The position numbers and the translations under genes are program-made. A stretch of 64,000 nucleotides of DNA, from NCBI GenBank assembly GCA_019454225.1, contig CP075370.1, positions 2,160,001-2,224,000 of the forward strand, written 5' to 3'. Below the pieces are notes generated by a model. That model was not told the DNA's origin, did not search any database, and saw nothing but the letters and a program-made list of their open reading frames with translations. Position 1 is the stretch's first letter; each line of letters begins with the position of its first letter. Source of the DNA: Paracoccaceae bacterium. Its GTDB lineage: Bacteria > Pseudomonadota > Alphaproteobacteria > Rhodobacterales > Rhodobacteraceae. Below are positions 1 through 8,899 of the stretch, one piece after another.

Positions 1-99
1 CGTCTCCAGCACCCTGTCGAGCCCGGTGGCCAGACGGGTTGCCGTCACACCGGAAGCCGCACCCACCGGTGCGGCCTCCGCCCTTTCCTGACCTTCCAT
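1..99 (-). CDS. TRAP transporter small permease (DctQ-like), N-terminal part only
   Basis: An open frame starts at 99 and runs off the left edge of the window (33 codons). The visible residues are an Ala/Gly-rich cytoplasmic lead followed by TRLATGLDRVLET, the type of sequence that precedes the first membrane helix of DctQ subunits. The start lies 10 bases past the stop of the TRAP solute-binding gene on the same strand, which is where a small permease usually sits. The assignment rests mainly on this position; no membrane helix is visible because the gene is cut. Confidence 0.45.
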   Translation of the reverse strand, partial: MEGQERAEAAPVGAASGVTATRLATGLDRVLET

Positions 100-109
100 C
101 GTTCCGTTC

Positions 110-1141
110 TCAGCCCAGCGCGCGGATCTTCTGGATCATCTCGGCGGTCTCGGGGCTCTTGGACCCGAACTCGTCGAACAGCTGTGCCGTCTTTTCCTCC
201 ATGGCCGTCAGCTCCGAGGCCGGCAGCGCCTGCACCTCGACACCCAGCCCCTTGAGCTGTTCCAGCGTCTCGGCCGCCATGGCGCGGTTGACCCGGCGCT
301 GTTCGGCAAAGGCTTCCCTGGCGGTTTCCCGGAACATCGCCCGCAGGTCCTCGGGCAGGCTGTCCAGCCACGCGGCGTTCACCCGCACGGCCTTGGGCAG
401 GAACCAGTGGCCGGTCAGCGTCAGGTGTTTCGCCTGTTCATGGAACTTGAACCCGACGATCGAGAACACGTCCGAATCGATGGCGTCGATGATGCCGGTC
501 GACAGGGCCGAATACTGCTCGCTGTAGGGCAGGGGTGTCGGCGCCGCGCCCAGCAGGGTCCAGAAATCCACCCAGATGCGCAGTTGCGGCACCCGGATCT
601 TCAGCCCCGCCAGATCGGCCAGCGACCCCACCGGGCGCTTCGACAGGATGTGGCGGAACCCGGTCTCGCCATAGGCCACGAACTCCACGCCGGTCTTGGC
701 GCGGGCGATATCGGAACACTGCTGGCCCAGTTCGCCCTGCAGCACGGCATCGACATGCGCCTCGTTCTTGTAGATGAAGCCGGGCGCCCCGCCGAAGGCC
801 GCAATCTCGGGCGCGATCGCCTCTTCGGAATCGGGCCCCGCCGTCGTCACCTGGATGGTGCCGATCCGGCTGCCTTCCAGCGCCTCGGCCAGCCCGCCCA
901 GCTGCGCCGCCGGGAAATGCTGCGCCTCGATACGTCCGCCGCTCTTTTCGTTCAGCGTCGCGGCCCATGCGTCGAAGGCATTGGTGATCGGCGTTCCGAT
1001 CCCCTCGGTATGGGCGATCTTGCAGACGAACTTGTCCTGCGCGAAGCCGCGCATCGAAATCGCCGGCATCGCCAGCGCCGCCACGCCCGATGACACGAAC
1101 ATCCGTCGTCCGAGGGTCAACCCCCCCCTTTGCGAACTCAT
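110..1141 (-). CDS. dctP: TRAP transporter substrate-binding protein (DctP family)
   Basis: 343 residues. This is the periplasmic protein of a tripartite ATP-independent transporter: it binds a carboxylate-type ligand and delivers it to the DctQ/DctM permease. The N terminus has a Tat-like signal (GRRMFV, then a small hydrophobic stretch ending near residue 34). The body fits the family: FKVHIAHTEGIGTP-like strand one, GGLAEALEGSRIGTIQVT, and the LADLAGLKIRVP segment that usually carries the ligand-clamping Arg. The chosen ATG follows GGGGAGGATTGCC; an in-frame ATG five codons upstream would bury that ribosome site. The divergent FCD regulator across the operator probably controls it. Ligand unknown. 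Confidence 0.88.
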   Translation of the reverse strand: MSSQRGGLTLGRRMFVSSGVAALAMPAISMRGFAQDKFVCKIAHTEGIGTPITNAFDAWAATLNEKSGGRIEAQHFPAAQLGGLAEALEGSRIGTIQVTTAGPDSEEAIAPEIAAFGGAPGFIYKNEAHVDAVLQGELGQQCSDIARAKTGVEFVAYGETGFRHILSKRPVGSLADLAGLKIRVPQLRIWVDFWTLLGAAPTPLPYSEQYSALSTGIIDAIDSDVFSIVGFKFHEQAKHLTLTGHWFLPKAVRVNAAWLDSLPEDLRAMFRETAREAFAEQRRVNRAMAAETLEQLKGLGVEVQALPASELTAMEEKTAQLFDEFGSKSPETAEMIQKIRALG

Positions 1142-1184
1142 GGCAATCCTCCCCATTGCTGTCCGGTCGCCACAGCGCGCTTGC

Positions 1185-1206
1185 GGTATGGCACCATACC
1201 GGTATG
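1185..1206. promoter_or_regulatory. Inverted-repeat operator between dctP and the GntR-type regulator
   Basis: Three GGTATG half-sites alternate in orientation: GGTATGG (1185-1191), CCATACC (1194-1200) and GGTATG (1201-1206). The first two form a perfect 7-base inverted repeat with a CA spacer, and the last two form a perfect 12-base palindrome, CATACCGGTATG. It sits between divergent genes, 44 bases from the dctP start and 39 from the regulator start. Such short palindromes are typical of FCD-class GntR regulators, so autoregulation plus control of the transporter is the simplest reading (inferred). Confidence 0.65.
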
Positions 1207-1244
1207 TTACTTATGCGAGGGGCCATGACAAGGATTGTTTTGCG

Positions 1245-1973
1245 ATGAACGGACTGCTTCGCATCAAGGAAGCCATCGCGCCGCAGATCGTCGCCGCCCT
1301 GAAGCAGGGCATCGTCGAGATGCAGATCCGGCCGGGCGACGCCCTGTCGGAAAAGGACATCGCCGCCCGTTTCGGCGTCAGCCGCCAGCCGGTGCGCGAG
1401 GCCTTCATCAAGCTGTCCGAGGCCGGACTGGTCGAGATCCGCCCAAGCCGCGGCACCTATGTCATGAAGATCTCGGTGCGCGAGGTGGCGAATGCGCGCT
1501 TCGTGCGCGAGGCCATCGAAAGCGACATCGCGCGAAATGCCGCGCGGCTGGCGACGCCCGCCCAGATCGCCGGGCTGCGCGGCCTGATCGCGCAGCAGCA
1601 GATGGCGGCGGCCGCCCAGGACTACCGCAGGTTCAACACCTTCGACGAGGGCTTTCACCGCGCCATCGCCGATATCGTGCAAAGCGACTACGCCTGGCGC
1701 ATCGTCGAGGCCGCCCGCTTCCAGACCGATCGTGTCCGCCTTCTGTCGCTGCCCCATGCCTCGCCGCTGGAACTGCTGATCCGGCAGCACGAAGACATCG
1801 TGGACCGCCTGCAGCACGGCGACGCGGAAGGCGCCGCGCAGGCGATGCGGCGCCACCTGCGCGAGATCCTGCGCGCCCTGTCCTGGATCGCCGCCGCGCA
1901 TCCGGACTTCTTTTCCGACACCGACCTGCCGGGCCACACGCGCGATATCATCCCGGACGCGGCAGACGCCTGA
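1245..1973 (+). CDS. GntR family transcriptional regulator, FCD (FadR) subfamily
   Basis: 242 residues. The N-terminal winged helix-turn-helix (about residues 10-75) includes LSEKDIAARFGVSRQPVREA and the wing RPSRGTYV. The C-terminal FCD domain (about 85-220) is all-helical and keeps the usual metal/ligand residues: Asp and His in FNTFDEGFHRAIAD, and His in RQHEDIV and RRHLREI. FCD regulators sense small organic acids and typically repress neighbouring transport genes. The ATG at 1245 was chosen because it follows AAGGATTG by 7 bases and starts at the usual family position; a longer open frame upstream is not coding. Effector unknown. Confidence 0.9.
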   Translation: MNGLLRIKEAIAPQIVAALKQGIVEMQIRPGDALSEKDIAARFGVSRQPVREAFIKLSEAGLVEIRPSRGTYVMKISVREVANARFVREAIESDIARNAARLATPAQIAGLRGLIAQQQMAAAAQDYRRFNTFDEGFHRAIADIVQSDYAWRIVEAARFQTDRVRLLSLPHASPLELLIRQHEDIVDRLQHGDAEGAAQAMRRHLREILRALSWIAAAHPDFFSDTDLPGHTRDIIPDAADA

Positions 1974-2011
1974 CCGCCCCGCGCCGTTCCGGCCGATCCT
2001 GAACCGATCTA

Positions 2012-2086
<75 letters not shown>

Positions 2087-2230
2087 GCCGGTGTTGCCGT
2101 CGGGCCTGTCGCCGCCGGAACGCTGCCGCAGATAACCGCCTTCGCCGGGCCTTGCAAGGGCGGAATTGGCGCCCCTCCGCCCCCGCCCCCGGCGCAATCT
2201 GGACCGCCGCGCGCCGCTGCGATAGGAACG

Positions 2231-2419
2231 ATGGCGATGACCGACCCGATCCCCCCCCGCAAGGCCACGCCGCGCCCGCCCGATGCCGATCCGCCCCGCG
2301 CCGATCGCCTGAAGGCCGCGCTCAAGGCCAACATGGCGCGGCGCAAGGCGCAGGCGAGGGCGCGGGCAGACAAGACGGCCGATCCCGAAGACGGGACGGA
2401 TGGGCAGGACAACCGCTAG
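2231..2419 (+). CDS. Small basic protein of unknown function upstream of murA
   Basis: 62 residues, starting ATGGCGATGACC after AGGAACG. The middle (LKAALKANMARRKAQARARA) is a strongly basic helix and the C terminus is acidic. No family recognised. The stop is 12 bases before murA, so the two genes are probably co-transcribed; small proteins of this kind often precede murA in this family. Short length makes it uncertain, but start, ribosome site and spacing all fit a real gene. Confidence 0.6.
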   Translation: MAMTDPIPPRKATPRPPDADPPRADRLKAALKANMARRKAQARARADKTADPEDGTDGQDNR

Positions 2420-2431
2420 GGGCACACAGGC

Positions 2432-3700
2432 ATGGATTCGATACGGGTCAAGGGAAACGGGGCGCTGTCGGGCCAGATCCCCATCGCGGGTGCCAAGAAC
2501 GCCTGCCTCACGCTGATGCCGGCCACGCTGCTGACCGACCAGCCGCTGACGCTGACCAACGCGCCGCGCCTGTCGGACATCCGCACGATGACCCAGCTTC
2601 TGGGCTCGCTCGGGGCCGAGGTCGCCGCGCTGCAACAGGGGCAGGTGCTGGCGCTGTCCTCCCACGCGCTGACCAGCCATCGCGCCGACTATGACATCGT
2701 GCGCAAGATGCGCGCCTCGATCCTGGTGCTGGGTCCGATGCTGGCGCGCGATGGCCGGGCCGAGGTGTCCCTGCCCGGTGGCTGCGCGATCGGCGCCCGG
2801 CCGGTCGACCTGCACCTCCAGGCGCTCGAGGCCATGGGCGCCGAGATGGATCTGCGCGACGGCTATGTCCACGCCCGCGTGCCGGGCGGTCGGCTGAAGG
2901 GCGCCGTCATCGAATTTCCCATCGTCTCCGTCGGGGCCACGGAAAACGCACTGATGGCCGCCACGCTGGCACGCGGCACCACCGAGCTGCGCAACGCCGC
3001 CCGCGAGCCCGAGATCGTCGACCTGGCGCAATGCCTGCGCCGGATGGGCGCCCGGATCGAGGGCGAGGGCACCGGCACGATCACCATCGAGGGGGTCGAT
3101 GCGCTGGGCGGCGCCACGCATCGCGTGGTCGCCGACCGGATCGAGCTTGGCACCTACATGCTGGCCCCCGCGATCTGCGGCGGCGAGGTGGAATGCCTCG
3201 GCGGCCGCATGGACCTCGTGTCGGCCTTCGCCGAACGGCTGGACGCGGCGGGCATCAGCGTCACCCAGACGCAGGAGGGGCTGAAGGTCACGCGCCGCAA
3301 CGGCCGTGTCCGCGCCGTCGATGTGGCGACCGCCCCTTTCCCCGGCTTCCCGACCGACCTGCAGGCGCAGATGATGGCGCTGCTCTGCACCGCCGACGGC
3401 ACCTCGGTGCTCGAGGAACGCATCTTCGAGAACCGCTTCATGCATGCGCCCGAACTGATGCGCATGGGCGCCCGGATCGAGGTGTCGGGCGGAACCGCGC
3501 GTGTCACCGGCGTCGAACGGCTGCGCGGTGCGCCGGTGATGGCCACCGACCTGCGTGCCAGCGTGTCGCTGATCCTGGCCGCGCTGGCGGCCGAGGGCGA
3601 GACCGTGGTCAGCCGCGTCTACCACCTTGACCGGGGCTATGAGCGGGTCGAGGAAAAGCTGCGCGCCGTCGGCGCCCTGATCGAACGGGTGCCCGGATGA
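2432..3700 (+). CDS. murA: UDP-N-acetylglucosamine 1-carboxyvinyltransferase
   Basis: 422 residues, the normal size. MurA transfers enolpyruvate from PEP to UDP-GlcNAc in the cytoplasm, the first committed step of peptidoglycan synthesis. The sequence shows [17 protein letters not shown] near residue 20, the loop [12 protein letters not shown] with the catalytic and fosfomycin-reactive Cys at about 118, [10 protein letters not shown], and [14 protein letters not shown]. It lies in a murA-DUF2948 pair overlapping by 4 bases, a known arrangement in Rhodobacteraceae. Its substrate is made by GlmU, encoded 11 kb downstream. Confidence 0.97.
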   Translation: MDSIRVKGNGALSGQIPIAGAKNACLTLMPATLLTDQPLTLTNAPRLSDIRTMTQLLGSLGAEVAALQQGQVLALSSHALTSHRADYDIVRKMRASILVLGPMLARDGRAEVSLPGGCAIGARPVDLHLQALEAMGAEMDLRDGYVHARVPGGRLKGAVIEFPIVSVGATENALMAATLARGTTELRNAAREPEIVDLAQCLRRMGARIEGEGTGTITIEGVDALGGATHRVVADRIELGTYMLAPAICGGEVECLGGRMDLVSAFAERLDAAGISVTQTQEGLKVTRRNGRVRAVDVATAPFPGFPTDLQAQMMALLCTADGTSVLEERIFENRFMHAPELMRMGARIEVSGGTARVTGVERLRGAPVMATDLRASVSLILAALAAEGETVVSRVYHLDRGYERVEEKLRAVGALIERVPG

Positions 3701-4179
3701 CCGGCGACGCGCGGTTCGCGGACGGGGCGGAACGGCCCCTGCGGCTGATCGCGCAGGACGCGGCCGATGTGCCGGTGCTGTCGGCACTGGTGCAGGATGC
3801 GGTGCTGACCGCGGGCGAGATGACATGGGATCGCCGCCGCCGTCGCTTTGCCGTCCTGCTGGGCCGGTTCCGCTGGGAAGACCGCGCGGCGGCCGAACGG
3901 GCAGGGCGGGCCTATGAACGGGTGCGCTGCCTGCTGGTGGTCGAGGATGTGCTGGCGGTGCGGTCGCAGGGCATCACGCGCGACAACCGCGATCTGGTCC
4001 TGTCGGTGCTGTCGGTCTCCTGGCACCCCGGCGCGGAGGGCGGGGGCGAGGTGCTGCTGACGCTGGCAGGCGACGGCAGCATCGCCCTCGGCGTCGAGGC
4101 GCTGGAAATCCGGCTCGAGGATGTCAGCCGCCCCTACGCCGCCCCCTCGCGCAAGGTGCCGCACCACCCCGGCGACTGA
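3697..4179 (+). CDS. DUF2948 family protein
   Basis: 160 residues; the ATG overlaps the murA stop (ATGA), implying translational coupling. Recognisable DUF2948 features are [22 protein letters not shown] at the start, a conserved middle ([13 protein letters not shown]) and a C-terminal [12 protein letters not shown]. The family has no assigned biochemical role but is almost always next to murA in alphaproteobacteria, which points to a link with envelope synthesis or its control (inferred). Soluble, no signal peptide. Confidence 0.85.
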   Translation: MTGDARFADGAERPLRLIAQDAADVPVLSALVQDAVLTAGEMTWDRRRRRFAVLLGRFRWEDRAAAERAGRAYERVRCLLVVEDVLAVRSQGITRDNRDLVLSVLSVSWHPGAEGGGEVLLTLAGDGSIALGVEALEIRLEDVSRPYAAPSRKVPHHPGD

Positions 4180-4189
4180 CACGGCGGGA

Positions 4190-5470
4190 TCAGGCCGCGA
4201 TGGCGGCCTCGATCCGGTCCAGCGCGCCGCCCAGCGTGCCGCGCAGATCCAGCGCCACGCCGAACGGGTTTTCGTCGCACAGCGCCACCAGCGCATTGCC
4301 CGACAGGAAGGCCCGATACCCCGACACCGCCGCGGCCACCTGCTGCGCCGCCGCCTCGCGCCCCTCGGCGGGCGCCCGGGCATAGCCCATCAGCGATGCC
4401 ATCAGCGCGGTCTGCACCCCGCCGCCGCTCAGCCCGGCCAGGCCGAACTCGGCGATGCGGTCGGTGGCCGGATGCCGCTGCGCGCGCAGCGCCTGCTGCA
4501 GCTTCTCGACCCCCGCATCGGTCGCTTCCTTCGCCGCGTTCCAGATGTCCAGCGGCGCCGCCGGATCGGGGCCCGCGCCATCGGCGGGCGCGCCCGACTC
4601 GGCCCCCGCCAGCGCGGCGGCCAGCGCGCGGATCGCGGTCGCCGCCCCCGCCAGGTCGCCCGAGGCGATCAGCCCCTGCGCCGCCCGCGCCGCCTGGGCC
4701 AGCGGCCCCTGCGCCTCGGACGGCAGCGCCCGGATGCGCGGCACCAGCGCGGCCAGCGCCGCCGTGATCCGGGCCGCGGCATCGGGCTGGGGCGGGGGCG
4801 GCGGGGCGGCGGGCGGCGCCGTCTCGGCGGCCGCGGCCATCCGGTCCAGCACCCGCTCCAGCGTCTCGACCGTGGCCGCCGCCGCCGGATCGCCGTCGCG
4901 CACCAGGGCGACGGCCTTGCCGAAGGCCGCCACAAGTTGCGCGGTCTGGTCGCGCGGCAGCGCCTCGATCCGCGCCCGTATGGCCACCAGCCGGTCCTTC
5001 AGCCCCGGATCGGCGGCGGGCGCCGCGGCGGCCTCGGTGCCCGGCGGGGCGGGCGGCGGGGCGTCGTCGTCATCGTCGTCATCGCCGGGCTCGGGCAGCG
5101 AATCCTCGTCGATCGGCGCGCCGGTCGCGTCGACCATCACCGGGTTGTACTTCATCATCCCGGCGTCGCGGAACCGCTTCTTCAGCTGTTTCACCAGCCC
5201 TTTCAGCGGCTTGGTCGGCCGGAACAGCACATCGCCCGAGACCACCGTGAAGGTGCCGAAACAGACCTTGCGGATGTCCTTGGACGACCCCTTCAACTGC
5301 TTCTTCAGCACGGATCCCTGCTTGCGCAGATCCACCAGCAGCCCGCACAGGTCGGGCTTCGAGGCCAGGCCGAAGGCAAAGTTGAACTCGTTGCCGCTGG
5401 CGGCCGACTTCTTGAAAAGACTGCCGATCTCGTCGGCGTCGAATACGGGATCTTCGGCTGGATCGGCCAT
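4190..5470 (-). CDS. Unknown protein, third gene of the putative effector cassette
   Basis: 426 residues, no family recognised. Residues 1-110 form a compact domain (FDADEIGSLFKKSA...GNEFNFAFGLAS, then FGTFTVVSGDVLFRPTK) rich in Lys. A linker follows with seven Asp in a row and a Pro/Ala stretch. The rest is Ala-rich helix with two similar units (LKDRLVAIRARIEALPRDQ and ITAALAALVPRIRALPSEA), ending in NPFGVALDLRGTLGGALDRIE. No signal peptide or membrane segment. It starts 9 bases after the preceding gene with AGGGGG before the ATG, so it belongs to the same operon. It might be a chaperone, adaptor or second effector; none of these is shown. Confidence 0.7.
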   Translation of the reverse strand: MADPAEDPVFDADEIGSLFKKSAASGNEFNFAFGLASKPDLCGLLVDLRKQGSVLKKQLKGSSKDIRKVCFGTFTVVSGDVLFRPTKPLKGLVKQLKKRFRDAGMMKYNPVMVDATGAPIDEDSLPEPGDDDDDDDAPPPAPPGTEAAAAPAADPGLKDRLVAIRARIEALPRDQTAQLVAAFGKAVALVRDGDPAAAATVETLERVLDRMAAAAETAPPAAPPPPPQPDAAARITAALAALVPRIRALPSEAQGPLAQAARAAQGLIASGDLAGAATAIRALAAALAGAESGAPADGAGPDPAAPLDIWNAAKEATDAGVEKLQQALRAQRHPATDRIAEFGLAGLSGGGVQTALMASLMGYARAPAEGREAAAQQVAAAVSGYRAFLSGNALVALCDENPFGVALDLRGTLGGALDRIEAAIAA

Positions 5471-5479
5471 GCACGCCCC

Positions 5480-5863
5480 CTAGGCTGTCTTGCCCTGCCG
5501 CGCCGCCCATTCGGCATCGGACATCGGAATGAACTCCATCGGCGCCCCGTCGCCCGGCAGGCTGCGGATGTGATCGGGCCAGATCGTGTCCAGCGCATGG
5601 CCCAGCAGGTCGACCAGTTCGTCGTCGCTGAAATCGTAGATCTGCCCCGAAAAGATGTGGATGCGCCCCGTCGGGTCCGCCACCAGCGAATCGATGGCGA
5701 TACGCAGCAGGTCCTCCTCCCCCGCCGCACGCGCGGCGGCGGCCATGCGGCCGATGTCGACGTCGAAATCGGCCAGGTTCGTCATCGGCCTGGGCTGCGA
5801 CGCCTGGGCGCCGTTCGTCAGCATCCAGAGGTATTTCTCGATGGCATGGCTGTTCACCTTCAT
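5480..5863 (-). CDS. Small acidic protein, candidate immunity/partner of the large upstream protein
   Basis: 127 residues with about 20 acidic against 10 basic residues by hand count. It has no signal peptide and no membrane helix. Notable segments are FSGQIYDFSDDELVDLLGHALDTIW and GAPMEFIPMSDAEW. It begins 15 bases after the stop of the 1006-residue protein. Small acidic cytosolic proteins immediately downstream of toxin genes are typically their immunity proteins, hence the suggestion, but no immunity family was recognised and function is inferred from position and charge only. Confidence 0.7.
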   Translation of the reverse strand: MKVNSHAIEKYLWMLTNGAQASQPRPMTNLADFDVDIGRMAAAARAAGEEDLLRIAIDSLVADPTGRIHIFSGQIYDFSDDELVDLLGHALDTIWPDHIRSLPGDGAPMEFIPMSDAEWAARQGKTA

Positions 5864-5878
5864 CCCTGCGCCCCCACG

Positions 5879-8800
5879 TCAGACATAGTCCTGCAATTCC
5901 TGGTTCCAGTTGTCCACGATCGGGAACAGCTGCATCATCACCCACTTGCCCGGCACCGATGTCGGCAGCGGATCGGACGACTTGCGCGCCTGCCACAGCG
6001 ACAGATACCCGGCCGGTGTCTTGGGGTGATTGTTCGGGATCGGGCTAAACGGCGGCGCGGTCAGCGCCGTCCAGTCGATCTCGAACAGCCACAGCGCCTT
6101 GCTCTTGCTGATGCCGGTAAGCTCCTCATAGGTCTCGTAGACGTCCTTGCGCTCGATCTTGCCGTCGCCGGTGTTCACCACGACGCCCGGCTTCACCCCC
6201 ACATAGGCCTTGTCGATCGGCCCGCCGTGGTCGATCGTGATGTTGTCGACCCGGTCCACGAAGGGCGGCACCTTGCCGGTGTCGATCGGGATCGACTTGG
6301 CCGACAGATCCAGCGGGTTGCCGTTGCAGTCCATCACCGCCTCGGCCTGCCGCGCCGATTCCTCGCGCGCCTGCAGCCAGGATTCGAAATTGTCGAAGCG
6401 CGAGGATTTCTTGGTGGTCGATTCCTTGCCGTCCGCCGCGATCCCCGTCACCAGCCGGTTCAGCAGCAGCGTGTCGTCCACCTCGGGGCCGTGGCGGGCC
6501 AGCGAATGCCCGGCGTTCGAATCCTTGCCATCGGCATCCTCATGTGCCTTGCCCGCTTCCGAGATGTTGGTCTTCCACGATTTCAGCAGCTTGGCATAGT
6601 CCGCGGCCGCCTTGGAGACGTCCCCGGCCACCGCGAGCTTGTCGACCTCGGCCATCTCCTGCTTCAGCTTGGTGTCATCCGGTCCGCCCAGGATCTTGGC
6701 CACCAGCGTCGGGTCCGAGGCAAAGGTCTTGGCCGCGCGGTCCAGTGCCGCCTTCACCTGAACCGCGCGCTTGCGCAGCGCCACATAGTCGCGCGCATCG
6801 GTCAGCAGCGTGTCATGCGCCTCCAGCAGGGCAGTGGCGGCCGGATAGTCGTGATCGACATCGGCCTTGGTCACCGCCGCCGACAGGCTGTCATCGACCG
6901 TCTTCTTCGCGGCGGCCGGCTCGACCGTGGGCGCGATCTTCTTGTGGCGGGCATCCACCTTGCCGTGGATCGCCACCCATTGCCCGGCCTCGGCCCCGGC
7001 CTCGGCAAGGTCGGGCATGGCGAGGATCGCCAGCAGAACCTTGCGCGCATCCCCGATCTTCTTCTGCACCCGGCCCAGGTCATCGGCATCGGTCAGCGCC
7101 TTGGCAATCGCCTTGCCCGCATCCGACACGGGGTCCGCCGCAGTCTTCAGCAGCGTCACCTGCGCCAGGTTCGCCCGGTATTCCACCAGTTCCCCATAGC
7201 CCGCCGCCGCTGTCCGCAGCAGCTTCAGCGCTTCCTTGTAGTCATGGACATCCGACTTCAGCTTGGCCGGTTCCATCAGCTTGTAGTCGTCGGCGCTGTC
7301 ATGCTTGGCGCGCAGCGCCCGCACATCCGCGACCTGGTTCGCCCAGGGCTCGATCGCCGCGATGGCCGTCTCGGCCTTGTCCATCTCGGCCCCGGCCTTG
7401 ACCAGATCGGGGGTGCCGATCTCGACCCCCGCCTGCGTCAGGAAGCCCTGCACATGCGCCTGCGCATCGACCTCGGTTCCCGGCACCCGCTTGGCCAGGT
7501 CATCCGTCAGCTTCCGCAGCCGCGCCTTCGCCTCGATCCCGGCCAGGATGTTCGGCGCCAGCGACGTGAGCTTCGACACCGCATCGTCCCACAGGCCGCC
7601 GGTGCAGTCGGTCTTGGCGGCATTGAACGCCACCTTGACCGGGTCCGAATTGGGCAGCGCCCCCACCAGGGGCGATACCTTGGCCCAGTGCGGGCACACC
7701 TTCATCAGCCCCTCGACCTTGTCGATCAGCGTGTCCAGCATGACGATGGCCGCCGCAAAGTCGTTGTCCTTGATGCCCTTCTTGCGCGCCGCCGCGAAGT
7801 CCGTGTCGATGCTGTTCCAGCCCTGCGGCTTGACCGCCTTGATGGTGGCGATCTCGCCCGATTCCATCAGGCGGCCGACCTTCTCCGCGAACTCGGCCGG
7901 CTCGTCGAGGTTCGCGCCGACCCGCCCGTCGGCCTTGAACTTCGCCAGTTCCGCCCGTGCCCCGGCGAAGTCCAGCGCCCCGGCCTTCTTCGCCGCCGCG
8001 TCCGCCAGCGTGACCTTCAGCTTGAACAGGTCGTCCTTGTCCGTCACGGCGGCCGCGACCGCGATGAACACCTCGGCATTGCGCGACCAGGTCTCGTAGT
8101 CCTTGGCATAGGCCTTGGCGTCATTCGTCTTGTCGCGCGCATCGGTCAGCGTCTTGCGCATTGCCGTCAGGTCGCCCGGCTTCGCCGCGGCCGTCAGCGC
8201 CTTGTCGGCATCGGCCAGCACCTTCAGCAGATAGCCGTGGAACCCGCGGTCCACGATCATCGCCAGCGCCTTCTGCTCGGCCCGGAACGCCGCCAGGTCG
8301 GCGGCCGCCTCGGCCCGCAGCGGCACCATCGCCAGCAGATCGCCCATGTCCTTGGCGAAGGTGTCGATATCCGTATCGACCGGTACCAGCGCCGCGATAT
8401 CCGCCGCCGACCCGATCGCGCGGCCCAGGTCGCCCCGCCGCTTGGCCGCGCTGCGCAGGTCCGCCACCGGCGCACCGTCGGGCACCGCCACCTTGGCCAG
8501 CTTGTCGGTCAGCTCCTTCTGCCGCTGCGCCAGCCGGCCGGCCACTGCCTGCCGCACCTCCGCGACCCGCTGCATCACCGCCGTCAGCAGCTTGCCCGCC
8601 TCGTCCAGGTTGTCGCTGCCGTCATGCTGCTCCAGATGCGTCATCAGCACCTGCATCGCCTGGGTGATCGACGTCGTTTCCGGCACCGTCGCGCCCGCGG
8701 GCACCTGCACGCCGTCGGGTGGCGCCGTCTCCAGCTTCATGCGCATTTCCTGGGCCGGCGTCGGACCCTTGGGCACCGACTTGCTGAACGGGCTCAGCGC

Positions 8801-8899
8801 ACCGATGGTCTCCCAGCTCAGGTAGCTGTAGACCTTGCCGACCCACGCCCCGACCTGCTGCGGCAGGGTGGGCGGCTCGGGGTTGCTGCTGTCCGTCAT
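5879..8899 (-). CDS. Large helical-repeat protein with polymorphic-toxin-like C-terminal domain
   Basis: 1006 residues, no signal peptide. Residues about 1-60 are a distinct N terminus (QQVGAWVGKVYSYLSWETIG). Residues about 100-790 are long Ala/Asp/Lys-rich helices with recurring units such as DFAAAIVMLDTLIDK, DYKEALKLLRTAA and DYPAATALLEAHDTLL. The last 213 residues differ: GHSLARHGPEV at about 797-807, then FDNFESWLQ, ITIDHGGPI and a terminal WVMMQLFPIV. A His-x4-Arg-His-Gly start followed by a Leu/Arg helix and a final strand with FP recalls tip domains of polymorphic toxins; this resemblance is from memory, not from a search. The ATG at 8899 follows GGAGGGG; the open frame continues upstream only as an antisense shadow of argE. 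Confidence 0.8.
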   Translation of the reverse strand: MTDSSNPEPPTLPQQVGAWVGKVYSYLSWETIGALSPFSKSVPKGPTPAQEMRMKLETAPPDGVQVPAGATVPETTSITQAMQVLMTHLEQHDGSDNLDEAGKLLTAVMQRVAEVRQAVAGRLAQRQKELTDKLAKVAVPDGAPVADLRSAAKRRGDLGRAIGSAADIAALVPVDTDIDTFAKDMGDLLAMVPLRAEAAADLAAFRAEQKALAMIVDRGFHGYLLKVLADADKALTAAAKPGDLTAMRKTLTDARDKTNDAKAYAKDYETWSRNAEVFIAVAAAVTDKDDLFKLKVTLADAAAKKAGALDFAGARAELAKFKADGRVGANLDEPAEFAEKVGRLMESGEIATIKAVKPQGWNSIDTDFAAARKKGIKDNDFAAAIVMLDTLIDKVEGLMKVCPHWAKVSPLVGALPNSDPVKVAFNAAKTDCTGGLWDDAVSKLTSLAPNILAGIEAKARLRKLTDDLAKRVPGTEVDAQAHVQGFLTQAGVEIGTPDLVKAGAEMDKAETAIAAIEPWANQVADVRALRAKHDSADDYKLMEPAKLKSDVHDYKEALKLLRTAAAGYGELVEYRANLAQVTLLKTAADPVSDAGKAIAKALTDADDLGRVQKKIGDARKVLLAILAMPDLAEAGAEAGQWVAIHGKVDARHKKIAPTVEPAAAKKTVDDSLSAAVTKADVDHDYPAATALLEAHDTLLTDARDYVALRKRAVQVKAALDRAAKTFASDPTLVAKILGGPDDTKLKQEMAEVDKLAVAGDVSKAAADYAKLLKSWKTNISEAGKAHEDADGKDSNAGHSLARHGPEVDDTLLLNRLVTGIAADGKESTTKKSSRFDNFESWLQAREESARQAEAVMDCNGNPLDLSAKSIPIDTGKVPPFVDRVDNITIDHGGPIDKAYVGVKPGVVVNTGDGKIERKDVYETYEELTGISKSKALWLFEIDWTALTAPPFSPIPNNHPKTPAGYLSLWQARKSSDPLPTSVPGKWVMMQLFPIVDNWNQELQDYV

